A stretch of DNA of 64,000 bases from Pseudomonas laurentiana. Its GTDB lineage: Bacteria > Pseudomonadota > Gammaproteobacteria > Pseudomonadales > Pseudomonadaceae. The notes under the pieces are model-generated. The model did not search any database, was not told where the DNA came from, and was given only the letters and a program-made list of their open reading frames with translations. The stretch covers positions 297,612-361,611 of the forward strand of contig NZ_BMQU01000003.1 in the NCBI RefSeq assembly GCF_014648275.1, written 5' to 3'. This document shows, piece by piece, positions 45,261 to 54,490 of the stretch (the first letter of the stretch is position 1; each line of letters starts with the position of its first letter). Both the position numbers and the translations under genes were made by a program.

Positions 45261-46253
45261 TCAGGCGGCGCGCTCACCGCACAGGTCCAGGGCGAACCAG
45301 CGTTCGGCCTCGTCCACGCTTAGCCCGGCACCGAGCAGGGCGAACAGTTTGCCCAAGGCCGCTTCCCGGGTCATACCGCCGCCTGATACCAGGCCGGTGT
45401 CGCGCAGGCGGCTGCCGGCGGCGTAGGTGTCGAACAGTACGCTGCCTTGTGGGCACTGGCTGATAGCAGCCAGCAATACGCCTTGCTGACGCGCCTCGCT
45501 CAGCACCTGCAGCAATGCTGCGTCATCGGATGGCCCGGTACCGCTGCCGTAGCATTCCAGCAGCAGGCCCTGGATGCCGCTGTTGAGCAGGCCTCGTAAC
45601 TGTTCAGCCTGAAGGCCGGGGAACAGCGGCAGTACTGCGAGCCTGACCGGCGTGCGTCGCTGACGGTAGTCCAGCGTTGCCGGCAGTGAGTCGGCACAGA
45701 CACCTTCGCGATGACGAGGCTGTACGGCGAACGCGTCGAAGGCTTCGCTGCGCAGTTTGCTGGCGCGAGTACCCTGCAGCAGCGCGCCATTGAAGAACAG
45801 GTGTACGCCACGTTCAATGCCTGACGCCATGATGCCGAGGGCGCCACTGAGGTTGTCCCAGGCATCGCTGTTCGGTGTGCCCGCCGGCAGCATCGAACCG
45901 GTCAGCACTACCGGAACGTTCAAGCCGAGCAACAGGAATGACAGGGCTGCGGCACTGTAGGCCAAGGTGTCGGTGCCGTGCAGTAACAGGACGCCGTCGT
46001 GGCCATCTTCGACCACGGCTTTGACGATAGCGTCCCGCATGGCCAGCCAGTTTGCTTGCTGCATGTTGGCACTGTCCAACAACGGTTCCAGCTCAAGCAG
46101 GCGCCAGTCAGGTGCCTGTACCTCGGGATGCGCCAGCAGATAATCGTGCAGACGGGCCTCGAAGCCGCTGGCCGGTGCCAAACCCTGTGGGGTCTGCAGC
46201 ATGCCGATGGTGCCGCCGGTATAGAGGACGAGAAGGTTTTTTACTGCGCGCAT
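45261..46253 (-). CDS. ansA: Type I (cytoplasmic) L-asparaginase
   Basis: 330 residues from the ATG at 46253, without signal peptide. The two catalytic Thr motifs are TGGTIGM (12-18) and HGTDT (92-96), with the expected Lys/Asp residues of the asparaginase family. It hydrolyses asparagine to aspartate and ammonia. It lies downstream of the AGCS symporter on the same strand with a hairpin in the 96-base gap. AlkB follows after 115 bases. Confidence 0.88.
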   Translation of the reverse strand: MRAVKNLLVLYTGGTIGMLQTPQGLAPASGFEARLHDYLLAHPEVQAPDWRLLELEPLLDSANMQQANWLAMRDAIVKAVVEDGHDGVLLLHGTDTLAYSAAALSFLLLGLNVPVVLTGSMLPAGTPNSDAWDNLSGALGIMASGIERGVHLFFNGALLQGTRASKLRSEAFDAFAVQPRHREGVCADSLPATLDYRQRRTPVRLAVLPLFPGLQAEQLRGLLNSGIQGLLLECYGSGTGPSDDAALLQVLSEARQQGVLLAAISQCPQGSVLFDTYAAGSRLRDTGLVSGGGMTREAALGKLFALLGAGLSVDEAERWFALDLCGERAA

Positions 46254-46311
46254 GGAAGTCGTCCAGGCAAATGGAAAAATGCGGTATGAAAGGAGACGGG
46301 GAGGGGCCGTG

Positions 46312-46338
46312 AAGGCCGCCCCGGGGTGGGGCGACCTT
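46312..46338 (-). terminator. GC-rich hairpin between symporter and asparaginase
   Basis: AAGGCCGCCCC (46312-46322) pairs with GGGGCGACCTT (46328-46338) with one mismatch and a five-base loop. It lies 12 bases past the symporter stop. No T-run follows on the minus strand, so it may slow but not end transcription. Confidence 0.35.
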
Positions 46339-46349
46339 CGCGTGGTCAC

Positions 46350-47792
46350 TTAGCGTTGTGCCGGTGCCAGTTGGGGGGCAGCGGGTACTGGACGGTCGGC
46401 GTGTTGGCCAGCGGGCCAGGCTTGCGGGTCCAGGTCGAGGTCGGCGAAGCGTGCGGCGTCGAACACTGGTTGCGCGATACCGGCGCGGCGCTGTTCGTCA
46501 TAGTCACGCATCACCCGCAGGCCGACCTTGAACAGCATGACCAGGGCGGCCAGGTTGACGAAGGCCAGGCAGGTCATGGTGATGTCGGCAAAGGCGAAGA
46601 CGGTGGAGAGGTCTTGCACCGAACCCCACAGGATCAGCAGCACCACAAGGGCGCGGTAGGCGATCAGCACCAGACGGTTGCGGCTAAGGAACTGCAGGCT
46701 GGTTTCGCCCAGGTAGTAGTTGTAGAGGATGCAGGTGAAGACGAACAGCGACAACGCAACGCTGACGAACAGCCGCCCCCAGTCACCGACGACTGCGGCC
46801 AGCGAGTTCTGGGTCAGGGCGATACCATCACCTTCAAAGCCTGGGGTGTAGAAGCCCGAGAGCAGGATCAGCAGCGCGGTACAGGTGCAGATCACGAAGG
46901 TGTCGAGGAATACGCTGAACGCTTGTACCACACCTTGCGCGGCCGGGTGGCGCACGGCCGCGACAGCGGCGACGTTAGGGGCGCTGCCCAGGCCGGCTTC
47001 GTTGGCGAAAACCCCGCGCTTTACGCCCATGACGATGGCGCTGCCCAGCAGGCCGCCGAATGCCGGATCGAGGCCAAAGGCGCTCTTGATGATGGTTTCC
47101 AGCATTGCCGGTACGTGCTCGATCTGGGTGATGATCACGTACAGGGTGACACCGATGTAGGCCAGGGTCTTGACCGGTACCAGAAGGTCGGACACCGAGG
47201 CGATGCGTTTGATGCCGCCGATGAACACCAGGCAGAGCAAGGCTGCCAGGGCAATGCCGGTCTGACGGGGTTCAAAGCCAAAGGCGTTTTGCAGCGAGTG
47301 AGTCACGGTGTAGGACTGCAGGCCGTTGAAGGTGAAGCCATAGGTCACCAGCAGCAATACGGCAAACACCACGGCCATCCAACGCAGCTTCAGGCCGTGC
47401 TGGATGTAGTACGCCGGGCCACCGCGGTACAGGCCGTCACCGTCGCTCCGTTTGTAGACCTGGGCCAGGGTGCATTCAAAAAAGCTGCTGGACATACCGA
47501 CCAGCGCGGTCACCCACATCCAGAACACAGCGCCGGGGCCGCCAAGGGTCACGGCGATGCCGACACCGGCGATGTTCCCTGCGCCGACGCGGCCGGCAAG
47601 GCTCAGCATCAGGGCCTGGAACGAACTCAGTTGGCCTGCCTGGCCGCGCAGCGATTCCTTGAACACACTGAACATGTGGCCGAAGTGACGGAACTGGACG
47701 AAACGCGAGCGCAAGGTGAAGTAGCTACCCAGGCCGACGATCAGCACGATGAGGAGTTTCCCCGAGAGGAAATCGTTGAGCGCTTCAAGCAT
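46350..47792 (-). CDS. AGCS-family sodium:alanine/glycine symporter
   Basis: 480 residues from the ATG at 47792 with GAGGT behind it; upstream frame extension has no support. The family hallmarks are SLAGRVGAGNIAGVGIAVTLGGPGAVFWMW and GVKRGVFANEAGLGSAPNVAA. It imports alanine, glycine or a related amino acid with Na+. It diverges from an XRE regulator with a nested operator between them, so it is probably the regulated target. The asparaginase gene follows 96 bases downstream. Confidence 0.9.
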   Translation of the reverse strand: MLEALNDFLSGKLLIVLIVGLGSYFTLRSRFVQFRHFGHMFSVFKESLRGQAGQLSSFQALMLSLAGRVGAGNIAGVGIAVTLGGPGAVFWMWVTALVGMSSSFFECTLAQVYKRSDGDGLYRGGPAYYIQHGLKLRWMAVVFAVLLLVTYGFTFNGLQSYTVTHSLQNAFGFEPRQTGIALAALLCLVFIGGIKRIASVSDLLVPVKTLAYIGVTLYVIITQIEHVPAMLETIIKSAFGLDPAFGGLLGSAIVMGVKRGVFANEAGLGSAPNVAAVAAVRHPAAQGVVQAFSVFLDTFVICTCTALLILLSGFYTPGFEGDGIALTQNSLAAVVGDWGRLFVSVALSLFVFTCILYNYYLGETSLQFLSRNRLVLIAYRALVVLLILWGSVQDLSTVFAFADITMTCLAFVNLAALVMLFKVGLRVMRDYDEQRRAGIAQPVFDAARFADLDLDPQAWPAGQHADRPVPAAPQLAPAQR

Positions 47793-47908
47793 GAAGAGAC
47801 CTCGATTCTTATTGTTTAAGTGAAAGACAAACGACCGCAACAATGCGCCGCAGGCATGACGCGCATGGTTGGCCAAGCAAAGCCTGGTTACAATTTCGCG
47901 GATTGATC

Positions 47909-47952
47909 TCAAGTGATGCGACTTGATGCTAAACTGGCGTCGCTAGCATCAA
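47909..47952. promoter_or_regulatory. Nested inverted repeats between symporter and XRE regulator
   Basis: TCAAGT-N6-ACTTGA (47909-47926) overlaps a second perfect dyad, TTGATGCTA (47923-47931) and TAGCATCAA (47944-47952), separated by 12 bases. A -10-like TACAAT lies at 47889-47894. The sites are just ahead of the XRE start (47967) and 117 or more bases upstream of the symporter start. A dimeric regulator, most likely the XRE protein, should bind; this is inference. Confidence 0.7.
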
Positions 47953-47966
47953 TCGGAAAAGCGTCA

Positions 47967-48785
47967 ATGAGTGAAAACCTGGGTGTAAACCTCAAGTTGG
48001 CGTGCAGCCACTACCGTTCTATTTCGGAGGTTTGCCGACAGTTGTCGATCAACCGCGGGCAGTTCAACAAGTACCTCAGCGGTCAGAGCCAACCGACGCC
48101 CTACAACCTCAAGCGCATCGGTGACTTCTTCGGTGTCGAGGATTACGAGTTGGGGTTGCCACCGGAGCAGTTCGCCCGCCTGATCGGTGCACGCGTCACG
48201 GTATTACCCGGTGTCGGGCAGGAAGATCCGCTTGCCGAATTGCTCCGGCCTTTGCGTGAGCATGCCGGTAACCTGTCGCGGTACTGCGGTTACTACTTTG
48301 AGTACTCCAACTGCATGTCGGTACCGGGTTTGATCTTGTTGTCGCTGGTGCATTTGCGTGAGGAACGGGGCACGTTCCTGTTCGAGCGCCAGGAACGTCA
48401 GGAGCGTACCAGCAGCACCGATGTCCAGTCCGAAGACTGGGTGCGTTGTCGTTACCTGGGGGCAGCGTTCCAGTTGCAGGATCGTCTGTTTCTGATCGAC
48501 TACGAGTCACTGACGGTCAACGAGATGAGCCAGACCATCCTTATCCCCAGCTTCAAGAGTCGTATTACCCGTCTCAACGGGCTGAAGACTGGCGTCTCCA
48601 GCGGCGATCGACGTACCCCGGCCTGCACCAGGGTGGTCTGGGAGTACTTGGGGCCGGAAATCAACCGTATCAACGCCTACCGTCAGGTCAGGCTGTACCG
48701 GCCGGATGATCCACGCATTGATGATGACATTCGTGCGCGCCTGGAGGTGGGGCCAATCCGTAACGGTCTGTTCGAGATTTCCTGA
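47967..48785 (+). CDS. XRE-family regulator with C-terminal effector domain
   Basis: 272 residues from the ATG at 47967 (GGAAAAG site). Helix-turn-helix at about 10-60 (SISEVCRQLSINRGQFNKYLSGQSQP). The rest, about 200 residues, is an uncharacterised domain with Tyr-rich CGYYFEYSN and RINAYRQVRLY segments. It is divergent from the AGCS symporter and its dyads overlap its own promoter, so it likely regulates the symporter and itself in response to an amino acid (inference). Confidence 0.82.
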   Translation: MSENLGVNLKLACSHYRSISEVCRQLSINRGQFNKYLSGQSQPTPYNLKRIGDFFGVEDYELGLPPEQFARLIGARVTVLPGVGQEDPLAELLRPLREHAGNLSRYCGYYFEYSNCMSVPGLILLSLVHLREERGTFLFERQERQERTSSTDVQSEDWVRCRYLGAAFQLQDRLFLIDYESLTVNEMSQTILIPSFKSRITRLNGLKTGVSSGDRRTPACTRVVWEYLGPEINRINAYRQVRLYRPDDPRIDDDIRARLEVGPIRNGLFEIS

Positions 48786-48799
48786 GCACGCGGTGGGTT

Positions 48800-49870
48800 T
48801 CAATAACCGGTCATTTCCAGGTAGCCGCGTCCGGTGCTGCTGCCCTGCAGTTGCACCGGGCCTTCCCAGTAGGCAACAGTGGTACCCATCCATGCATGCG
48901 GCTGCAGGGCCTCGACCTGCACATCCAGGTTGTGTGCGGCCACTTGCAGCCGCCAGCGTGTGGGTAGCTGCCTGCCATTGTCCTGGCGCGTCCAGGCTTG
49001 CGGGGCGAGCTGGATCTGCTCGTTCCGCAAGGCTTCGGCTCGTCCGTCAGGGCTGATCCAGGTGCCCGCGCGGTAGGGCTGACCGTCGCGTTGGCGTACC
49101 TGGAACAGCATCAGCTTGGCGCCGTTTTCCAGGTGCAGTGAGAACCAGTCCCAACCCTGTTGGGTGCTGCTCAGGGGTTGGCTGCTCCACTCCCGGTCGA
49201 GCCAGGCACGTCCCGTTACCGGGTAGCGTTGGCCGTGGCGCTCAACCTCGCCACTGACCCGATAAAACGGTTGGCTGTAGTAGTACGATGCTTGACCCTG
49301 ACCGGACTTTTCGCTGTAACCGTAGTCGCCATGCAGCACCAACGGCCCTTGGCTGGTCAGTTGCAGCTGATAGCTGAAGCCTTTTCCAGTAGCGTGCATC
49401 TGCAACTGATCAAGCCCCTGGCCTGAGGTACTGGCCAGTGACCAGTTGTCGATCCAGGCACGGAAGGGCTGTGCCTCGACCCCTGCCTGACCGATGCCGC
49501 CACGGGCGAATGTCTGGCTGTATTGATGGCTGGATGGGCTGCTCAGCGCGGCATGTCCCAGCCATACCGTCGGGCTTGACCAGCCCTGCGTCTCGGCGCC
49601 CGGATGCAGGGCAGAGCGGAACAGCGTCCATTGCACGCCCCAGTCATGTCCTTGCTCGTCGATGAGGTTGGCGGTCACATACCACCACTCGATGCGGTAA
49701 CCCACATGGGCGCCGTGGTCGGCAGGAAAGCGGAGCGCTTGTCCGCGCAGCACCGGCGTGTACGTCGTAGCATCCTGGCCAAGCCCGGCAAAACCTTCGC
49801 TCGCTGGCGGGGCGTTGTCGCAACCGCTGAGCAGTAGGGCGCAGGCGATGATCTGGACGTTACGCTTCAT
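48800..49870 (-). CDS. Lipocalin-like / CrtC-type lipoprotein
   Basis: 356 residues; lipobox LLSGC with Cys17 marks an outer-envelope lipoprotein. The body is two lipocalin-like domains of the CrtC/AttH type: RIEWWYVTANLIDEQGHDWGVQWTLFRS at the start and WYE-like RAWLDREWSSQPL in the second. Despite the name carotenoid hydratase, no carotenoid genes are nearby. Its start overlaps the end of the FtsX-type permease gene by 11 bases. Lipocalin plus FtsX permease plus LolD-like ATPase suggests a lipid-handling export system; substrate unknown. Confidence 0.82.
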   Translation of the reverse strand: MKRNVQIIACALLLSGCDNAPPASEGFAGLGQDATTYTPVLRGQALRFPADHGAHVGYRIEWWYVTANLIDEQGHDWGVQWTLFRSALHPGAETQGWSSPTVWLGHAALSSPSSHQYSQTFARGGIGQAGVEAQPFRAWIDNWSLASTSGQGLDQLQMHATGKGFSYQLQLTSQGPLVLHGDYGYSEKSGQGQASYYYSQPFYRVSGEVERHGQRYPVTGRAWLDREWSSQPLSSTQQGWDWFSLHLENGAKLMLFQVRQRDGQPYRAGTWISPDGRAEALRNEQIQLAPQAWTRQDNGRQLPTRWRLQVAAHNLDVQVEALQPHAWMGTTVAYWEGPVQLQGSSTGRGYLEMTGY

Positions 49871-52337
49871 CGGCGAATTGCCTCAACAGGTCGGCCGGTT
49901 GGCTGCGCAGCAGCTGCCACAAGGGCGCGGCGGCAGCCAGCAGACTGGTCATCAGGCCCAGTAAAACCAATTGCAGTAGTTGCAATGGAAACACCTGCAA
50001 TGGCAGGCGCCAGCCAAAAGCCTGCACATTGACCACCGCAACCAGACACCCTGCCAGTAACAGCCCCAAGGGGATTGCCAGCAATACCGTCAGGCCGGCC
50101 AGCATCAAGGTTTGCCCCAGGTTCAACCAGGCCAGCGTGCGCCGCTCGACACCCAGTGCCCAGAGTGGGGCCAATTGCCCGAGGCGGCTCTGGCCGAGGG
50201 TCAACAGGCTGATGAACAAAGCCACGCCGGCGACTGCCAGGGTCAGGCTGTTCAGCGCGGCGGTGGCGACGAAGGTGCGCTCGAAGACCTCACGGGACCA
50301 GCGTTTGAGTGAGGCCTGGTCTGTCAGTTGGTCGTTGTTCAGGGCGAATTGCTGTTGCAGCTGCGCCATTAACGTCGACACCTGCTGTGCAGGCAGACGA
50401 ATGCTCAGGGCGTAGAAGTTTGCTTCGGGCCAGTAGCGCTGCAGCCAGTCGACACTGACCAGCAGGTGCCCCTTCGGGTTGCCATAGTCAGCGTATATTC
50501 CGACGACCCTGAGATTGGCTGTGGCAGTAGGTGCGGGCAATGACAGGCGATCACCCAGGTTCAGGTGAAGGTGTCGGGCCAACTGCTCGCTGAGCATCAC
50601 GCCTTGGCCGTTGGCCAGTTGTCGCCAGGCATCCTCCTGTTGTTCCAGAAGCGCCCAGTGTTGCCGGTAGTAAGGGTGGTCAATGATCCCGAACAGTTGG
50701 GCGGGCCAGCCCTGCAGGCGCAGGTCTACCCGCCAGCGCGGCAGGACGGCGTCGACCTGTGGCTGGGCCTTCAACCAGTCGTTGATCGCCTGCGCCTGTG
50801 CGGTGTCACGTGGGCTCAGGTAGAGCTCGGCGGCAAGACGCTGGTCGAGCCAGCCCATGAAGGTCTTGCGAAAGCCTTCGGTCATGCTGCCGACGCCGAC
50901 GCTGGCGCTCAAGGCCAGCAGCAGCGCCATCAAGGCCAGGGCCAGTGCTGGTAGTTGTTGGCGGCTATCGGCAATGAACCATTGCGCCAGAGGCCGATGA
51001 CAGTAGCGTCCGAGCAGGGCCAGCGCGGCGTCGAGCACGGCTGGCAATAGCAGGGCGGCGGCCAGCAGTAATGCGGTAATCATCACAAAACCGATGCGCA
51101 GGCTGTCACCGAACTGCCAGCAGGCCAAGGCCAGTAGCGTCAGGACAACCGCCAACAGGACCTGGCGGCGCTGCCAGAGGCTGTGTGCCGCCCGCCAGGC
51201 GTGTGGTTGCGCCAGGGCCAGCAGTGGCAGGCGAGCCGCGCGCAACAGGCTGTTTGCCCCGGCCAACAGTGCACCGAGCAGGCTGATGCTCAGGCCTGTC
51301 AGCCACCATGAGGGTGACAGGCTGAGTTGGCCGGCCACCTGAACGCCATAGAGGCCCCGCAGGCTGGCAGCGACGTCGTTCAGCAGCACGGCTGCCAGCA
51401 GGTAACCACTGAACACGCCCGCCAGGCCACCCAACACGGCAAACAGGCCAAGCTCAAGCGCCAGGGCGCTGATCAGCTCTGCGAGGCTTACGCCGCAGGC
51501 GCGTAAGGTGCGCAACAGACTGCGGCGCTGTTCCAGGGCCAGGCCAATGGCGGCATGCACGATGAAAAGCCCCACCAGGAACGCCAGCAGGCCAAGGGCA
51601 CTGAGGTTCAGATGGAAACTCTCGGTCAGGCGTTGCAGGTCTTGCGCATCGCTCGAAGTCTGCAGTTGCAACGTGTCGGCCAGATTGACCGGAAGGTGTG
51701 GTGCGCTGTCGGCGAAGTCTGCGGGCATCAGTAGCCGCGAAACCTGCCCTGGTGCTTTGAGCAGTGCTTGCGCGTAGCCAATATCGACGACGATCACCCC
51801 AGGCGCCAGTTGCCCCTGCAGGTGCAGCGGTGGCAGGTATTGGCCATCTTCGGTCCGTGCCTGGACGCCCGGTTTCAGGCCTAGGCGTTGCAGGGTGTCT
51901 GGGCCCACCCAGGCTTGCCCGGGTGGGCCAATGAAGCCGCTGAGGTCCAGTGCTTCGTTGGTTTGTCCGGCGATGGCCGAACCCTGGGGCAGGGTGAGCG
52001 GCTCGATACCGATCAATCGCACAGTGAGCGTGTTTCCGCCGACAAGGTTCAGGCGGCCTTCCAGTACCGGTGAGACGGGCCAGCCTTCACGACGCAGGGT
52101 AATGTAGGTCGCCTGGTCGATGTGCTGGCCTTGGCGCGGCGCCCAATACGCCTGTGCAATGCCACCGAGTACGGTACTGGCTCGCGCGTAGTCGGCCCTT
52201 GCCTGGGTATTGAGTGCCTGTACGCCGGCCCAGAGTGCGGTAGCCAGCCAGAGCCCGGTGAAAATGCTGAAGCACTGTAGCGGGTGGCGCCGCCAGTGGC
52301 TGAGCAGGGCCAGCAGGCTGATCCTTACGCAACTCAT
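49860..52337 (-). CDS. FtsX/MacB-type ABC transporter permease
   Basis: 825 residues from the ATG at 52337, where TAATG joins it to the ATPase stop. Two FtsX-like halves: about residues 10-45 and 230-350 hold the first helix set, about 390-480 a central helix block, and 690-800 the last set, with large periplasmic loops between. This is the LolC/E or MacB class, which works by moving lipids or lipoproteins out of the inner membrane instead of importing a solute. It forms a three-gene unit with the ATPase upstream and the lipocalin lipoprotein downstream. Confidence 0.85.
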   Translation of the reverse strand: MSCVRISLLALLSHWRRHPLQCFSIFTGLWLATALWAGVQALNTQARADYARASTVLGGIAQAYWAPRQGQHIDQATYITLRREGWPVSPVLEGRLNLVGGNTLTVRLIGIEPLTLPQGSAIAGQTNEALDLSGFIGPPGQAWVGPDTLQRLGLKPGVQARTEDGQYLPPLHLQGQLAPGVIVVDIGYAQALLKAPGQVSRLLMPADFADSAPHLPVNLADTLQLQTSSDAQDLQRLTESFHLNLSALGLLAFLVGLFIVHAAIGLALEQRRSLLRTLRACGVSLAELISALALELGLFAVLGGLAGVFSGYLLAAVLLNDVAASLRGLYGVQVAGQLSLSPSWWLTGLSISLLGALLAGANSLLRAARLPLLALAQPHAWRAAHSLWQRRQVLLAVVLTLLALACWQFGDSLRIGFVMITALLLAAALLLPAVLDAALALLGRYCHRPLAQWFIADSRQQLPALALALMALLLALSASVGVGSMTEGFRKTFMGWLDQRLAAELYLSPRDTAQAQAINDWLKAQPQVDAVLPRWRVDLRLQGWPAQLFGIIDHPYYRQHWALLEQQEDAWRQLANGQGVMLSEQLARHLHLNLGDRLSLPAPTATANLRVVGIYADYGNPKGHLLVSVDWLQRYWPEANFYALSIRLPAQQVSTLMAQLQQQFALNNDQLTDQASLKRWSREVFERTFVATAALNSLTLAVAGVALFISLLTLGQSRLGQLAPLWALGVERRTLAWLNLGQTLMLAGLTVLLAIPLGLLLAGCLVAVVNVQAFGWRLPLQVFPLQLLQLVLLGLMTSLLAAAAPLWQLLRSQPADLLRQFADEA

Positions 52338-53002
52338 TACGCCGCCTGGGACTGGACACGGCCCAGGTGCAAATAGCACTGCCGGGACAGGCGGGCGGCA
52401 AGGCGCGGGCTGTGGGTGACCATCAACAGGCTGCTACCGGCCTCGCCAACCAGCCGCAAGAGCAGTTCGAGCACCGTGTCGCTGCTGGCTTCGTCCAGGC
52501 TGCCAGTGGGTTCGTCGGCCAGCACCAGCGAGGGTCGTGCCGCCAGCGCCCGGCCGATGGCAAGGCGCTGTTGCTGGCCTCCTGAGAGTTGTTCCGGGTA
52601 GCGCTGGAGTAAAGGGCTTAGCCCCAGATGCTCTGCCAGGTAGGCAACCCAGGCCGGATCGTGACGTTCGGCAAGGCGTGCCTGGAAGGCCAGGTTGGCG
52701 GCCACATCAAGGCTGCCGATCAAGTTGTACTGTTGAAACACCAGGCCAATACCGAGCCGTCGCCAGCGCGCTAGTTCTGCCTCGTGGCGCCCTTGCAACG
52801 GTGTGCCATCGACCAGAATGTGCCCGCTGTCGGCCCGTTCCAGGCCAGCGATCAGGTGCAGCAGGGTACTCTTGCCGCTGCCGGACTCGCCCATCAACGC
52901 CATGCTCGTCCCGTTGGGCAGATGCAGGTCTACGCCACGCAGCACGGGCAGCGAGCCTTGGGCGGTGATGAACGACTTGTACAGGTTTTCGACGCTCAGC
53001 AT
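52337..53002 (-). CDS. LolD/MacB-type ABC transporter ATPase
   Basis: 221 residues from the ATG at 53002; a GTG at 53011 is possible. Walker A GESGSGKST, Q-loop, signature LSGGQQQRLAIGRALA and Walker B VLADEPTGSLD are complete; the QYNLIGSLDVAANLAF stretch is LolD-like. It couples to the FtsX-type permease through the one-base overlap TAATG. It is the first gene of the operon, with no clear promoter in the 88 bases before it. Confidence 0.9.
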   Translation of the reverse strand: MLSVENLYKSFITAQGSLPVLRGVDLHLPNGTSMALMGESGSGKSTLLHLIAGLERADSGHILVDGTPLQGRHEAELARWRRLGIGLVFQQYNLIGSLDVAANLAFQARLAERHDPAWVAYLAEHLGLSPLLQRYPEQLSGGQQQRLAIGRALAARPSLVLADEPTGSLDEASSDTVLELLLRLVGEAGSSLLMVTHSPRLAARLSRQCYLHLGRVQSQAA

Positions 53003-53090
53003 GGGTACCACACTTGCACGAGGAGCATCTGAGTAGGGTAGGCCATCCGTTGGGCGCTATCGAGGCTTCAATCTAACCCCCCGTATCAGC

Positions 53091-54029
53091 CTAGCCGCTG
53101 GGCAGCTCCACCTCCGGGCTGAGCGTACCCAGCCAGGCCACCAGGCCAAGCACGAGCACCGCTACTGATAGCTCCAGGACCATGCTGCGCCGCAAGGCGT
53201 TGACCGCGCTTTTGTAATGGCCGGTTTGCAGCGAGGCTTCCAGCAGCGGGCTCAACTGGAAGCGATTCAGCGCGGCAAACACCAGCATGCCGGCAAACAG
53301 TATGAGCTTGAGCGAAAGCAACCAGCCGTAAGTGCTGTTTGTCAGCGGTTCCAAGGTCATCCCGATGATCAGCAGGTAGTTGACGACGCCGGTGAGCACC
53401 AGCACGACGACGATCAATGTCCCTGTGACTTCAAAACCCCGAAGCGCCTGGGCCAGTGCCCGCAGTTGTTGGTGTGCCGTGAGGTATTTTGCCTTTAACA
53501 ACACGGCAAAGGCGAGCAATGCTCCCAGCCAGCCACCTGCGGCCAGCAGGTGTGCAATATCACTGGTGAAATGCAGGTAGCGCCTGTAGCCATCGTCCAT
53601 GGCACCGTGCCCGCTCCAGGCCAGGGTTGCCAGGGCAATCGCGCCACATAGCATCACCAGCCACTGACCTACGGGTGAGTCGCGTCCTGCACCGAGGGCA
53701 ACGATGGCCGCGAGGGCCAGCGCGGCTACGCGCAGCCACCAGGTGTGCCCGACATCGGTTTCCATCAGTACCATCTGCAGCATGTGCGGGTGCAGCTCAG
53801 TGAAGTCTGAGGCGCCACTCATCGTTTTTGTCAGTTGCAGCATGCCGAGCGCCGACAACAGCACACCCAGCATGACGCCAGTGACAAGCAGCGCATTGAA
53901 ACGCGGGATGGACCTTTCGGGCGCAACCTGCGTCACAGGGCTGTACAGGCGAAAGGCCGCCAGCCCAAAGAGCAGCATCAGATCGATGTAGAGCGCCAGG
54001 CGCAGGGTGATGTTGAGCGCGTCATCCAT
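53091..54029 (-). CDS. copD: CopD copper homeostasis membrane protein
   Basis: 312 residues with about eight helices and His residues in helices (LHFTSDIAHLLAAGGWLGALL; GHTWWLRVAALALA) typical of CopD/PcoD. It moves copper across the inner membrane together with CopC. It starts four bases after the copC stop and ends the copABCD unit. No stand-alone copRS genes are in the window. Confidence 0.9.
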   Translation of the reverse strand: MDDALNITLRLALYIDLMLLFGLAAFRLYSPVTQVAPERSIPRFNALLVTGVMLGVLLSALGMLQLTKTMSGASDFTELHPHMLQMVLMETDVGHTWWLRVAALALAAIVALGAGRDSPVGQWLVMLCGAIALATLAWSGHGAMDDGYRRYLHFTSDIAHLLAAGGWLGALLAFAVLLKAKYLTAHQQLRALAQALRGFEVTGTLIVVVLVLTGVVNYLLIIGMTLEPLTNSTYGWLLSLKLILFAGMLVFAALNRFQLSPLLEASLQTGHYKSAVNALRRSMVLELSVAVLVLGLVAWLGTLSPEVELPSG

Positions 54030-54033
54030 GCTG

Positions 54034-54417
54034 TCAGTTCACGGTGAAGGTAACGGCGCCGGTAATAGGGTGAGTATCGGAAGACACGGCTCGCCATTCG
54101 ACCTTGTAGGTGCCGGCACTGAGCGGCGCTGCCGGGGTGATGAGCATGGCTTTCGGGTCACTGCTGCCGCTGACGGAGGCTTTGACGGCCATGGGGGCGT
54201 GCGTCATGCCCTGCATGCCGGTCATCATCAGTTTTGCGCCTGAGAATTGCGTCACCAGGTTCTCGGAAAAGTGCAGTTCGATTTTTGCCGGCGAGGCAAC
54301 GGTGGTGCCCTCTGCCGGGCTGGATGAGAGCAGCTTGGGATGTGCTTGGGCGCTGAGGCTGAGAAACAGACCGGCGCTGAGTGCGGCGGCGACACTGAGT
54401 GTTTTCAGACGGGACAT
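54034..54417 (-). CDS. copC: CopC periplasmic copper-binding protein
   Basis: 127 residues from the ATG at 54417 behind AGGAG. A signal peptide ends at SAQA, so the mature protein starts His-Pro-Lys, the usual CopC Cu(II) site. The Met-rich Cu(I) loop reads LMMTGMQGMTHAPM, and VSSDTHPITG carries the second site's His. It passes copper to CopD. Confidence 0.93.
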   Translation of the reverse strand: MSRLKTLSVAAALSAGLFLSLSAQAHPKLLSSSPAEGTTVASPAKIELHFSENLVTQFSGAKLMMTGMQGMTHAPMAVKASVSGSSDPKAMLITPAAPLSAGTYKVEWRAVSSDTHPITGAVTFTVN

Positions 54418-54490
54418 GCAAGGCTCCTGACGGCGGGGACCGCGGGTGGGGTTAGTGTATGTTCGGGACTTCAACGGGTGTTTGCGCGAT

